From Welwitschia mirabilis (Eukaryota; Gnetophyta; Gnetopsida; Welwitschiales), in the NCBI GenBank assembly GCA_051453625.1, contig JBOZIK010000001.1:154080037-154144036 (forward strand): 64,000 bases of DNA, given 5' to 3'. Positions within the stretch are counted from its first letter, which is position 1. Each line of letters begins with the position of its first letter. The position numbers and the translations under genes are program-made. The notes under the pieces are model-generated. The model saw nothing but the letters and a program-made list of their open reading frames with translations, made no database searches and had not been told where the DNA came from. Below, one piece after another: positions 35,901 through 48,115 of this stretch.

Positions 35901-37404
35901 ATCTTTCCAAAAAAAAATACTGCACAGAGCTATCAGAACTAACAAAATGAGATAGAATCCATTAAAATGATGGTTTTTTATGGAAATTCTAGTAGCTTTA
36001 CCCATAATAAAACATGTTATATTAAGGCGAATGTCAAAACATAAAGCCGCTTTTCAAAAATAAGATGTTGAAGGAAGACTTGCCTTTACTTTTCAATAGA
36101 AACAAACTTGAATGTTATAACGATGACCTTCTTGTGAAAGAAAACATGAGTAGATGATATATGAGTGAATGAATGATACTCCCTCATTTTTCTTGTGTGT
36201 CTATTAAAATCCTTTTCCCTTCTTCTTGCCCACATACTCCTAGAAGATCAAAATCATAAGATTTCATTTGTAAAAGATTTAACTCCATTTTAGAACCCTT
36301 AGAAATAAAATTTTCTTTTTGTTAGAATTAAATGAAAGACAGATAGTGATATCATAGGCTTTATTCTATCAAACAATCTAAAGAAAAATCATAGATGGCG
36401 ATGAATGATAGTTTTCCTTCTATTGAATCAAATAGAATAAATAGTTTACTATCAAAAATTTCCTCCCTATTCTCTAGACAAACATATGTATAGGTGTTAA
36501 GAATGGAAAAAGAACTTTCTTAAATAAGCCATCTTAAAAGATAAAAGTTATGCTAATTTTTTTCCTTTCCCCTCAGTACACATGAAATGTAATTGCATTA
36601 AGAAGGGACTATGTTAAGAAGATTAAAGCAATAAGCAGTGAGACAAGCCACATATTTTTTGTAATACCACCCTTTTGGGAAATAATAGCTATTTTATTTT
36701 CATTATTTTCACAAGCATGAGAATTGATGAGAAGCTTTCCAATACATTCTGTGAAAAGCTTTTAGTAATGTATGCAAAGGGAATCCTCTTTGAATCCATT
36801 CAATAAACTCACATCTCTATTTTGGTGGCATGCATATCCTTCTGAGGTATGTTTTCAATGTGATCTACTACCATGTAAATTGGTGTTAGTGAAAACTGGA
36901 TTGGTAAATTACTTTTCAAAACTTGCTCAACCAACTTAAAATTGGGGAACTAATTATTCAATACACATGATGTACGTTTACTTTACAGTTACTCTTTGCT
37001 TAGAGAATTTCTTCAAAAGTGGGTGATTAGAGAATGGAAGAGGAATGTGGGAGGAAGATTATGCCTCTAAAGAATAAACCAAAGTCACAAGTCATATTCT
37101 AAAAAGGGCAATGAGCTAAAACCAAAATAAATTTAAAAAAACATTGTAATTACTTATATAACTTTTTCTCCTAATGTAAAACAAAATCTACTCTTCAAAA
37201 TTCAATTTGTTGATCTCGTTATAAACTTGAAATGGAATATGTTGATAATAAACCATGATGTTAAATTTTAGATATAAAGCATACTCAAAATTTTGGCACT
37301 AATACCACTGATGAATAGAACAATAATGGAAGATTTATTTTGATCTAGGATTCAAGTAGCATTGGAGAGCTGCAAGCTTTAAATCTTTGTGGTCTTTCCT
37401 CATC
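35901..37404. other. CACTA interior, nothing recognised
   Basis: AT-rich, no long frame, no protein similarity. Confidence 0.5.
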
Positions 37405-37590
37405 TACCCAAAAGAATTCTATAATTAGAACTACACGACTTCTCATCTATGCATTCAATTTGCTGGTTCATACTCTTTAAAGCATATGAAATAGATGACA
37501 ATTGTAGTTGGTCTTCTTGCTCCACACTTTTGAAGTATCCAAGACTTTCATTAAGATCCAAAAATAAGTCCAAATTTGTCTTTAATGTAG
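37405..37590 (-). pseudogene. Exon-like open segment, unknown gene
   Basis: About 60 codons without a stop on the minus strand: LDLNESLGYFKSVEQEDQLQ, SSISYALKSMNQQIECIDEK. Strongly helical, hydrophilic, and unlike the surrounding AT-rich sequence in amino-acid composition, so probably a captured exon or part of a CACTA protein. I do not recognise it. Confidence 0.35.
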
Positions 37591-38339
37591 GAATTTATTT
37601 ATGCATAAGTTTAATATTAAATTTTAAATATCAAAAAAATTGTATATAAAAAATTTAAAAAATGCCTTTTGTAACGTAAGACAACAGTAACAAATTTAAA
37701 TGTATTTATAGATAAATTTGAATTTAGCAGAGATGAAAGTTTTAATAGAAATAAGAACAATGTCATCTCAAAATTCCTTTTTCATAATACAAAGAGAGAA
37801 GATACACTAATAAAACAGTTATGATTGTAGATATTATCATACTTCAATTAAAACTATAAAACTGAAAAATAAATGAGATTAAAGTAATGATTAAATTTTA
37901 CAAAACTATTAAAGAGATGAGTAATTTTGAAGCTTGAATATTCTCTAAAATAACAATCAATAAATGAAACTATGTTAAAGTTACTAAGTGTTAAAAAGTT
38001 GCTTCAAAACCACCACTGCTTTGCTAATAGAAGCTTGGATCAGGAATCTAGATTGACTGTGGTGGAAAACAATTAGTGTATGTCTAATAGGGACGTGATG
38101 AAAAAGAGCTGAATTTGCAAGCTCTTTGATTCAGATGTAGAGCCTTAAGGACTTTTATTGAGATAAATGAGTAGAAAACTTTCTAGAATTGAAATGCTAA
38201 AGATTAAAATAGATTTAAGCATTTTTATTTTGCTTTCTTTCTGAACTTAAAAACTCCTTTCTATTTGACACTATGGAGGATGCAGAGATTCTAGTACTAG
38301 ATTTAGGTACTGTATTATTGGTAAAGAATGCATTACTCA

Positions 38340-38700
38340 CCCTGCTCGATTGAAGATGCTGAATTAGATAGTGCAATTCTTTATTCAGCTTTTGGGACTT
38401 CCATTTCATCTTCCCTTACTCTTCCTACTTTTCCATTGTTATTTGTTGAAGAGCTTTCTTGGCTCCCTATGTTTTCCTTTTAAGAGACCAGAGTTTCCAC
38501 AAAGTAAGAAGATGGAAGTAGTTTTTGCTGCCTCAATAAAGAGGTACTTATCATAGGATTAAGAAGGCCCCTGGAAACTTGCAAAAAATGAAACCTTTAA
38601 GACATTACGAGATCTCAAACTTCTTGTAATGATTTGGCATCATCCCTTCTGAGGATGTGGACTGCCTTCTTAATTAGCACAATGAAAACCCTACAGCATA
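38340..38700 (-). pseudogene. Exon-like region ending at a strong splice donor, unknown
   Basis: Minus strand: KKAVHILRRDDAKSLQEV, then SQESSSTNNNGKVGRVREDE and EMEVPKAE, with three or four stops, ending at a textbook donor (G|GTGAGT at about 38343-38337). It resembles a decayed exon with a disordered Ser/Asn linker. The opposite strand also has an apparent 64-bp intron (38716-38779), so strand assignment is not certain. Confidence 0.3.
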
Positions 38701-38779
38701 GCTTATGGAGAAGAGGTAAGAATAGGATTTTTTTTTTTTTTTTATGTAGCTTTCATTCTTCTTTCTTTTTTGCTTACAG

Positions 38780-41078
38780 GCCTCCTTTTTCAAGAGGCAC
38801 TTCCTCTTCCTAGGTCTACGAAGGCCCTTATTCGTAGCTTCTTTTCCTTATTTAATGAAACATACAATTTAGTAATAATCTAGATCAATGTCTTGAATAA
38901 TTTGGAAAAGTTTGAACCATTTCATTGTGTTTTGAAGGCCAAAATCTAGAGCCCTTATAAGAGTATTTGTAATTAGAATTTAAAACCCATTATCAAAGGC
39001 TTAAAGCAAGTTAGCTAACATCCTTTCTACTACAATCCTATTCATCTCAAATGCAAGTAGATATTCTTTATACTTTATCAATATAGATATGAACTTTAAG
39101 AGGACGTCATGTAAATCTATGTTTCCTATCCTAAGATCATTAAAATGCATGATAAGAAAAGTCATAAAGAATGAAATACCCTACATTACAAGGAATGCTG
39201 GAGACATAAATAGTAGGTTACTTATATGAAGGACATGAAAACAATTGGTATCTTTTACTATATTTTCCCACTACTTGAACTAGACAACAAGGTTTCTGCC
39301 TTAAAGAATGAGTAATAGTATTTTATTCTCTCTTCATTAATTCTTCATCCCACTTTATTTCTTCTACATTATTAATAGGATAATTCTTAATAAGATGGCT
39401 TAAGAGCTTTACCCAACATCTGTGAAGAAATTCTATTCCATCATTTTAGTTTTGCTTGGACTTTTGATAAATCGTAACATATTATTCATGTCAAATCCTT
39501 CAGACAAAAACTACAATAAAACTAGGAATGCCAACATAAGAACAAAATTATTTGAGAGTTCAAGAGACAGTACATTTCATTCTGATCCTCTATTTTGCAT
39601 ATGAGATTCTGTAAAAGTGTGTCAAATCCTGATTCCTATGATTAAGAGGGAATCAAAGATGGAAAAAGGCTCATTAAAAGATGCCATAATTCAAAGTACA
39701 TTTTCTCCACCTCATAAATTTCCCTTGCAAACACATTGCATCATAAACATAATTATTGTTGCAATGGTTTTTGGAGCCCTTCAGTCTTGAATGGATTCAG
39801 TATCTCTTAAAGACTATTTTTTTATATTCTTATAGTAGAGATTTTGGCTATAAGGTCAATGCTTATTTGAAGATATCGGGTTTGTAACAGAGTCAGGTAC
39901 TGACTGCTAAGATTGTGCTGAATTCTATGCAACTGAAATATGAAGTCCCTAGACCACATCATGTGAGGACTATAATGCCTTCCTTTCTAAGCCTTATCAC
40001 TTTGTGAAAGGGAAGATATGTTTAGAATGCCTCCTCTTATTCAATTATGCAAGCTTACTAATTTTATGCTATTTCAAGATGTAACACTAACCAAAATTCC
40101 ACAAATTATATGTATCACTTTGTCATATTTAGTATGAGATTACTAAGCATAAGCTGCTTAGATAGGATCATGAGTTTGGTAGCATAGCATTATCTAGTTT
40201 TTTCACCTTCTTTTTACAAAACTACTATAAAACTAAGTGAAATAGCTTGATAGACAGGAAGCTTCACATTCCATCATTTTTTATTTCATATCTTCTCCTC
40301 ATTCTCATGTTGAGATAGAGTACACACATCTAGTAGTGCTCAGTTAGAAAATTTTAGAGGTAAGGATTTAAAGTAAAGCATGCATTATTGCCTTTTAGTC
40401 ATACAATCCATGAGGAGTGCATCGTTATAGCTAACGATGGAAGCACAGTGTTGTGAATGCACAACAACCCAGATTTGCATTGGCTATCAAAAGAGAAGTG
40501 TTGCCCATCTTGTAAAAATTGATGATGGTGAATGAAGACTACAATTTCATGTAGTTTCAAATTCACATGCTTTTTGCTTTCCATTTATACCTAATGCATG
40601 CCATTTTATTTTACTTGCCAAATTGTACATCCAACAATATCAAAGGCATGCTGGTTATGTTAAAATAAGGTTTTATGTGAAATTTGCTGGTAATTGCTAT
40701 TCTATCTCTAAATATACTGATAAGATTTGAAGTTCATTGCACTACATGAACTTTTCTGAGGCTTTACTAAATGAATTTTAAAAGGATTTATTGTTTGTAT
40801 ACCAAAGTACATGAGCATTCAGATATCTTCAAGTTAGAGGAAAGTTAAATATCTTGAGTAACATAGCAAGCCTTCAAAATGTTAATAATAGTAAAGTTTG
40901 TATTGTTATTAGAAAAATGACCAAGAAAGAAATCAGCATGAACCTATGCCTCAAAAACTATGTATTAGGAGAGACAAATGTGTTAATGATTAAAGGTTTC
41001 ATCTCTGTAATTTTTTTAACATCTTGATGGAAGGTGTAAATGGTTCAATACTGCCATTTCATCCTTCTCTCATTGCAG
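38780..41078. other. CACTA interior, nothing recognised
   Basis: Mixed composition with pockets of higher GC (for example 38770-38830, which on the minus strand reads as a Lys/Arg-rich stretch GLRRPRKRKCLLKKEACKQK). No assignable protein. Confidence 0.45.
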
Positions 41079-41240
41079 GATTTGATAAATCTAAGCTCAC
41101 AAGAATTGCTTTGGAGAGGAGTACCTTGGGTTGCTAAAGAGATAAAGTTTGTAAAGGCAATAAGGCTGCTAAGCTCTGCTGCCTTTCTAAAGCAAGGAAT
41201 TCTTCAATGTTTGACAAAATTTATTGTAATTAGATTTTAA
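41079..41240 (+). pseudogene. Possible terminal exon, unknown
   Basis: Preceded by a strong acceptor (CTTCTCTCATTGCAG|G). One frame stays open for 53 codons: DLINLSSQELLWRGVPWVAK, IRLLSSAAFLKQGILQCLTK, then stop. No similarity recognised. Could be part of a captured gene on the plus strand. Confidence 0.3.
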
Positions 41241-41504
41241 GATTATAGGAGATAATGTTAAATATTATTGACTATGAATCATATTATGTTTTGGAACTGC
41301 AGAATTTAAAACTCGTATACTTTGTTATTTGTGATTTTAAATGGTGACTCCCTTCTTTTTACATCTATTTATAAATAGAAGTTCCTTTTCTACTAGAAGA
41401 CTTCTTTGCACAGATGTTGAAATCATAAAGAATAAAAAACTAAATACCATTACTAGCAATAACATATTTTAAAATTAAAGTGAAGATACGAAACAATTTC
41501 TACC

Positions 41505-41831
41505 TTGTCATCCATCATAGGTGCATACACACAGCTATTTCCCTTATTACGAAAAGAGGATTCCTTACCAAATAATTGTGAACTACAAATAAATAAAAGA
41601 ATAGATCAAGAGTTCAAGACTAGTAATCCGATAGATTGGGAGAAATATGAAATCAAGTTAATGGAAAAGACAAGAAATAACATGTGGAAAATGTTAGGAA
41701 TAATATCAACATCTATTTTTTCTTATATTATTACTACCATACTTGCAACATATTATATAAGAAACTTTAGTTATCACTCCCTATCTGAAGATTCCTCCTC
41801 TCCTTTGATTCTCCATGAAGTTAATCGGTGA
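41505..41831 (+). pseudogene. 108-codon frame with one predicted membrane helix
   Basis: Begins with ATG, contains a charged N-terminal half and a hydrophobic stretch (MLGIISTSIFSYIITTILAT, residues about 70-89), and ends VNR-stop. Unrecognised. It may be a captured exon or a chance frame; its length is above background for this AT-rich region. Confidence 0.25.
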
Positions 41832-42334
41832 ATTAAAATAGGCATAGATAAAGATTACAACATAAAAAACTCCTCCAAAGATTTCAAATGAGCATCAAAT
41901 TCTGTTAAAGAAGTTGTTAAGGTGAACTAGCTATATTATTATTAGTTACTTGCAATTCTAAAATAATAAAGTAGAGATGTTGTGCACTTATAAAAAATTA
42001 TTCTGTATTGCAAGTCTGCAACTAAACTATTATAATAAAAATTATAGTAAGTATCCAATTGTGCATTTGAAATATCACTCACTTTTATTTAAATCACAAA
42101 CCTCTCCGCCATGATGCTTAGGTAAAATAATGCAAAAATAATGTGATGAATGTCATGCAAATAACCTAGACCTCGTGTACTTCCTATAGTGATATAAAAC
42201 CATTTCTCATAGTAATTAAAACCAATAATCGATCATCTAACTAATGTAGCCTCCAGTATAATTCCTCAACAGAAATCCCACACTATTGAAATGATTTTAC
42301 ATGAAGAAATAATTTATTTAAAATTTTAAATTAA

Positions 42335-43242
42335 ATGTTATCTTTTTCTATTCGTAGAAACCTCAAGCTAGATTGGGTAGAATGCCTCCAGAACTAAAAA
42401 TAATTTCATTATTAGAAAATGAAACATGAAGTAAGAGTCATATTAGAAAAACATGCAAAGGCAATAACTGTATAACAAAAAGGGCTTACTCTTTTCGAGT
42501 GTCTCATATTTTTAGATTTCTCCCATTGCATTAAAGGGGTGCATGTGCTTGTACTGATTAAGGAAGTGAGTTTGAATTTCTTTAGTAGATCTTATTGGAG
42601 TGTGATTTTCATGTTTTCTTTCGAAAGCATAGCCTCAAAGTAAACCCTTGTATCAGTATTATACTCCCTGTAGTCCTACAGAAAGAGAATTTTCTTTCAT
42701 AAACATATACTGAAGCTTCACACTTCAAAGATATTTCTGCAGTAAACCATAAAATAGTTTGCAATGTTAAATACCTTGATAAAACCAGGCTTGGATTTAT
42801 CATAGGAATTTGGCATGAGTCCTTCCAAAAACTCTTTGTAATCTTGAGTCCATTTTTGAACTGAAAGCTATGTTATCCTCAACATTGTCTCATCAACATC
42901 CTCTATGATACTATTTATTGTGTAGATTACACTATTCTCCTTTGTGGATGTTTATTTAATAGTACCCTTCGTATTGACAAAAGAAGAGAATAAGGTTTCT
43001 GGTCCATTCAAGTATTCTTAAAAGGAAAATAAATAACATAAACAAAATATTTCTAATGGACAGAGAAGTTTACCTTGAAGCCCTTGTACCAAGGATACAA
43101 GGCCTACATAGGCTTATCATTAAGCCTCCTTATAATGTTTGTAATAATATCTCTTGGATTTTAATTAGATAAAACAGAACTCCACCCATTCCCAATTCCT
43201 TCACTTCCATTTACAAGAATCATAGGAATGATGGATACATAC
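42335..43242 (-). pseudogene. TOP2: Captured DNA topoisomerase II segment (four exons with introns)
   Basis: Minus strand, in order: exon a 43242-43074 (YVSIIPMILVNGSEGIGNGW ... YPWYKGFK); exon b 42966-42775 (VDETMLRIT, then KWTQDYKEFLEGLMPNSYDK, SKPGFIK); exon c 42675-42490 (DYREYNTDTRVYFEAML ... LKKFKLTSLISTS); exon d from 42393 (LEAFYPI.LE), fading by about 42335. These are consecutive parts of the breakage-rejoining core of eukaryotic TOP2, after the catalytic tyrosine region. Introns have GT/AG ends and phases that match across every junction. In-frame stops (two in a, two in b, one in c, one in d) and one-base frameshifts in c (after ISTS) and d make it non-functional. Introns retained means capture at the DNA level. 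The rest of TOP2 was not found within the element. Confidence 0.9.
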
Positions 43243-46200
43243 CTATTACAAATCACCATAACAACCAATAGCCTAAGTAATTTTATTGTAACAAACTAGA
43301 CTTCTTCATAGAAGGGCTTTGCAGGTTATGAAGAAGGGCTTTGCATTTTGAACATGTAAGTGTATAGTCATCTTATGCATTTTGAAAACCAATGATTATT
43401 TGTAAAAAGATAACCTCAAGCCCACAAAGAGGGTGAGTGCATATGGCAAATACATTTTAATCTCGAAAACAAATCCCAAGCCTAATATAAAATCACGTAG
43501 CAAGTTTCACTATTACATCAATGCCATTGAAAATTAGATACCTGTGTAACATAAAAATAACAACTAAGAAAATAACAAACATGACACAACTCAAGATTTT
43601 TACTGAAACCCTAATCTAATTTAAGAACTCGAGTTTTATAATGCATTTTCAGAAATCAAACTAGAGGGTAAACCTTCATAGATTTTGCAGGATTCCTATA
43701 CCTAACGAAAGCCTTAGACTGATGCAAAAAACCTAGCTGTATTTATCAATAGTCCAATACTGAATCCATAGCACTGATCTAAAATTTCATAAAGACCTAC
43801 ATAGGCACAACTGCGAAAAATGATACAGGTTCTTGAAACATAAGAAAATGAATTAGAAATCAAAACCAAAAAAGATATTCAATTGCGCATTTAAGCAGAG
43901 GTTATAAACTAGACATTCTCTAAATCCAATGCAGAGAGATTCTTTATTCTTGACAAAAGAGCATTTATGATTTTGATCAGACCACCAATCTAAATCATCA
44001 TACACAAAGATCTGTGATCTACACTCCATTCAATGATTGTAGAGTTCTAGTTGCTAGTATTTGAAAGGTGACCTTCGGTCAAGAGTAGCAAGGATGAGCG
44101 ACAGACACACTTGCATTTTTTTCATGCATCATAGGTCTTAACACATGCAAATTTGGTAAGACAAGCTAGAATAAAAAGTGCTTAACAAAAACAGAGAAGC
44201 GTTATCATTGATTCTAGCTTTGAAGGCCTTAATAGCAATGCTCCCTTCTATAAATCTATGCTGATATGCACACATCTGTAAGCCTGATCTAAGAGTTGGC
44301 AGTGAAGCTAATACTTCTGTTGGCTCTAATACAAATTATAGGATCAAAATGATCCTCTTTTATAACCAGAAGCTATGGGAGCACTCATAGGGAGCACGCA
44401 TAAGAAGCCACGGATTAAGCCATTCAAAACAGCTCCTCTTTCCATGTATTCTTTAACATAAGAAAACTCATCTCTAATTTATTAAATCAAAATACTTAAC
44501 TAAACATTGGTAGCAAAATAGAGTATATAAGAAGGCATAACAACATGCTTCTTGTGAAAAGCTTGAAATTTCTTAGCACAATATGATGATATGCTTTACG
44601 TAGACACAATATGATGATACTTGTAGTAATTTAAGGTCATAGTCACACGAGAGTACATATTGATGCATTGTTTCATTCTCTTATTGCTTTCCACTATTTC
44701 ATGTACATGCCTTGGATGTAATTTACTATAAAAATAGAAATATAAACTTGTAATAACCATGAACCTTGCAAAGCTTAGAATGTTACTAGAAGGAATAGCT
44801 TAGAATGTTGCTGAATATAATAACCATATCCTATATTTTATACAACAAAAATATCAATTATCTCATTTTTCTTGTTATCAAAGGAAGGATATGTTCTAAA
44901 ATTTGTAGCATGTTAGCATTAAGTTGCACGCCTGACACCACTATAAAACAAACTCCAGATGTGATGAATCTTCCAAACACTTAGAAAATGCCTCCATTAA
45001 TCTCTGGAGATATTTAGATGAAACTGCTATAACAATGGTAGAAATATCTACTGAATGAACAAATAAGATGCATTTTCTAATAAGATTATCTTCATTTGGA
45101 TAAAGGAAAAGTGTAAGATCTCATAGAGGTTATCCATCGCTAAGAGCTCCCTCCACTACCTAAAACATATAGTCTGAAAAATAATTCATTAGCCAAATCA
45201 TAATTAGCTTCTCTAGATTTTTATAAAAACTCTTAAGGAGTATAATGCACTTGGCAGTGAATGTGATTATGTCTTATATGAAAGTTAATGGAATGTCTAT
45301 AAGAAAAACAGAAATAGAATGTCACATTAAAAGAAGAAAATTACATTAATTTGACATTCAAATTCAAAGATGTTAAAATTGTGATCTTATGATAAAAGAA
45401 AAGAATTTAAATACAATAAAGGTGCTAATACAAGAAAAAGGAAGAAAACTAAAAATACATTCATAAATGACATTAAAACTAGTTAGCAAGAATGCATTTA
45501 TACTTTCTTAAATACTATATGTCTACATGTTTATCACCTATGCCTGCTCCTTGTAGGCGAAAGAGAATACATGTAAACTTCCTATTTTAATACCAAGATC
45601 TTGACTCTTTTCATAAACTATATTGCTTGCTTATATTTTGATTATATTTGTTAGGATCACATACCAAAAGTATCTCTTGTGATTTTGTTTTATGGATTGC
45701 TATGTAAAGTCTTGTTCAAGGTCTCCTTACAAGAAAGCTGATTTCAAATCCAGTCATTCTAATTCTAAATTAAAAGAAATAAGAATAGTAAATACACATT
45801 GAAAATAACTCTATCTTTAAGCATATCACTTGTACACCAAGCAGGAGTTGTTCTTTCAACATTGGCATGACCATTGTTTTCTTCAACTTGGAGATCAACT
45901 TATTGCTAGTAATCTTTACATGAGTTTGTTAACTATAATCTACCATCTTGATAATAATGTTTTGAAGATGCAAACTCAGTTTTGATCATATCACTTTTCC
46001 ACTAATCAACACATGATCCTTGTAAGATTCGATTTATCATAATTCACCATCTTAATATTTAAAAATGTAGGTTCTACTTCCATATAAAACACATATAATA
46101 AATCTAAATAATGCCTGTCAAATGTCCACGTAATTTTAGTAGACCTTCTCAGTAATAGTATATCAATTGGTAGTGGTGAAAGAGGTGTAGGTACCTTCTC

Positions 46201-46523
46201 ACATCCTTAACACAAGACTATTTATTAACTTGTTTTGCCATATGGACAATCAAATCACACAGCCTGTACACTTGTTTATATACATGACCATGCCTTATCT
46301 TTTAACTTATTTATCCACTTGTTCCAAAACTACAAATAAACATCACAGTCATAAATTCACATGAAATAGTAATAGTCGAAGTTCTCTCTCCAAACCTATC
46401 ACAGAATCTATTAGTCAAGTGTATAATCTTAAAAAATCATTAAATCAAGTGGAGATTTATGGGAAACTATAAGCATTTCATGCTTTTTCATAGCTCATCC
46501 AAAGCACTTATTTTCTTTGTTAG
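43243..46523. other. CACTA interior upstream of the TOP2 piece
   Basis: I looked for the preceding TOP2 exons (catalytic tyrosine region and ATPase domain) on the minus strand and found none. No other gene is recognised. Confidence 0.5.
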
Positions 46524-46703
46524 ATATGACACTCCCATTGATATGGAAGATAATTTTATAAAGTATTCAATAGAATCATCCAATGAAGAGGAAGACCAGC
46601 ATGCCATGATGCGAATACATGAGGATGACAAAAGGCATACCAAAAAGCCTAAAATAAAATACAAATCCACAAATTTCTCAAGACAATGCATCATGGAAAC
46701 GAG
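46524..46703 (+). pseudogene. Exon-like segment with good splice sites, unknown
   Basis: Acceptor TTTTCTTTGTTAG| at 46523 and donor GAG|GTGAGA at 46704 bound exactly 180 bp. The frame is open and highly charged: DMEDNFIKYSIESSNEEEDQ, then HEDDKRHTKKPKIKYKSTNF. It does not match TOP2. It may be an exon of a captured gene or of a CACTA accessory protein. Confidence 0.4.
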
Positions 46704-47039
46704 GTGAGATCGATTCTGTAACAACAGTACTAAAAAATTGCTAAATTAATACATGAAATGTCAAATTTTAAACATCAGGGTCCAGCTATCAAAATGCAAA
46801 TGAAATATTTTCATTTAATACTTGGGGGATGATGTAGAAGCTTGTTATGTAAACTCTGATCTAGACAGAAGCAATTGATTTTTCTGAATGCAATCAATTT
46901 CTTATGGACAATGAAGAATTTTGATGAGTGTTAGGGCAAGCATGGAAGCAAAAAGATGAAATTTTTGCATTAGGAAAACCATTGTTTGAAGCTCAATAAA
47001 ATGCACTATGAAACAAATGTTTTTATTTTAAAGATTAGG

Positions 47040-47240
47040 TATGTTTTAAGGCGTTTATTTTAAATGCCTTGAAAACCCTTATAAAACGTTAAATTTTTAA
47101 AGTGTTTCTTAATAAACGCTTTAAAAATATTCGTGGAGCATTTTTAAGGCATTTGTTAAAACAAACGCCTCTTGTGTTAAACCTCAATATTTAAGGCGTT
47201 TCTTTTAAGAAATGTCGCAAAGGCATCATTTCTACTAGTT
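47040..47240. repeat. CACTA right terminal and subterminal repeats
   Basis: About ten AAGGCGTTT / AAACGC(C/T)TT units between 47047 and 47225, ending in the imperfect TIR at 47222-47240. The paired units can fold back on themselves. Confidence 0.8.
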
Positions 47241-47243
47241 TCA

Positions 47244-48060
47244 TATCTTATGTTGGACTTGCATGAAATTAGTCTTTTTAACCTTTTCGTAATGAAGACT
47301 AGTTCCTCATCTTTATCATTAGAGTTATATTCTTCATGTTCTTCTTTCACCTTTTTTTTGATCTTTGATTTGTGTTTTAACTTGCCTTAAGTACAATGGA
47401 TTTCTCTTTTAGAGCTCCATCTTGAATGAGATTCATTTCATATGCTATAAGAGCACTCTGTAGCTCTTTTATCTTCATTGTGTTGAAATCTTTAGATTCT
47501 TTCATAACTGTAGTTTTTGGGCTGTAATCAGAAGTTAGTGATTTGATAACCTTTTAGAATACCTTTGCTTCAAGAATATCTTATCTAATGCTGTGTATTG
47601 AATTCACAATATTTAAAACTCGAGTAAATTACTTGTGAACTCTTTCTTCTTGGTTGATCTTGAGATTCTCAAATTGATTTATCCATACTAGAAGCTTAGA
47701 TTATTTCATAACTAACGTACCTTCATATCTTTCAACTAGAACATTCGAAATTTCTTAAGCCATCTTGTGACCTACTATTCTATTGAACTCTTTTATAGAT
47801 AAACCAAAATGAAGTGCATTTTTAGCTTTAGAGTCATACATGAAGGTAGATTTTTCTTCATCTATCTAGTGTTTTCTTTTTGGATCTAAGTAATGGTATT
47901 TCCTATAGCATTTGTAACATTCTTTATAGAGTTTGAGTATCCTTCTTTTATGCTCTATCAAACTTAAAACTAAAAAGACTATAAGTACACCCGCATCCTC
48001 ATCTTCTAATAGCTATAGTTTATCCCATTGAAGAGTGAAGATCTAACAATAGTCCCCCTT
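47244..48060 (-). pseudogene. Copia-2 gag, N-terminal part (DUF4219/UBN2)
   Basis: Minus strand from about 48050: SLFNGINYSY followed by KMRMRVYL, the DUF4219 signature at the Gag N-terminus; then KNALHFGLSIKEFNRIVGHK, and the UBN2 core with EERVHK.FTRVLNIVNSIH near 47660-47600 and DFNTMKI-like / ELQSALIAYEM-like segments in shifting frames near 47500. Decayed by several stops and shifts. The frame at 47244 joins that at 35696 once the CACTA element and one copy of TCA are removed, giving RLKRLISCKSN..RYELKRLYG. Confidence 0.75.
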
Positions 48061-48115
48061 CCATGTTCAAACAAGGAAGTTACTCCTTTTCATGAGTATC
48101 CACTCTAATACTGCT

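Larger units (their letters stand above)
35700..47240. mobile_element. CACTA (En/Spm-like) DNA transposon, 11.5 kb, with captured gene pieces
   Basis: Left end CACTACAAGAAATATAGGC (35700-35718); right end, read inward on the minus strand, AACTAGTAGAAATGATGCC (47240-47222). These are imperfect inverted ends, with CACTA altered to AACTA on the right. A 3-bp target duplication TCA lies on both sides (35697-35699 and 47241-47243), as expected for CACTA. Both subterminal regions carry many AAGGCGTTT / AAGGCATTT units in both orientations, the usual transposase-binding repeats. No tnp2-type transposase was recognised. The interior contains TOP2 exons and several other exon-like pieces, so this is a non-autonomous gene-carrying CACTA. 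Confidence 0.85.

Noticed and set aside
38716-38779. 64-bp intron on the plus strand (GTAAGA ... TTACAG)
   Set aside because: Splice signals look good, but the exons on either side contain stops and match nothing, and the length is at the lower limit for plants; kept only as a remark.
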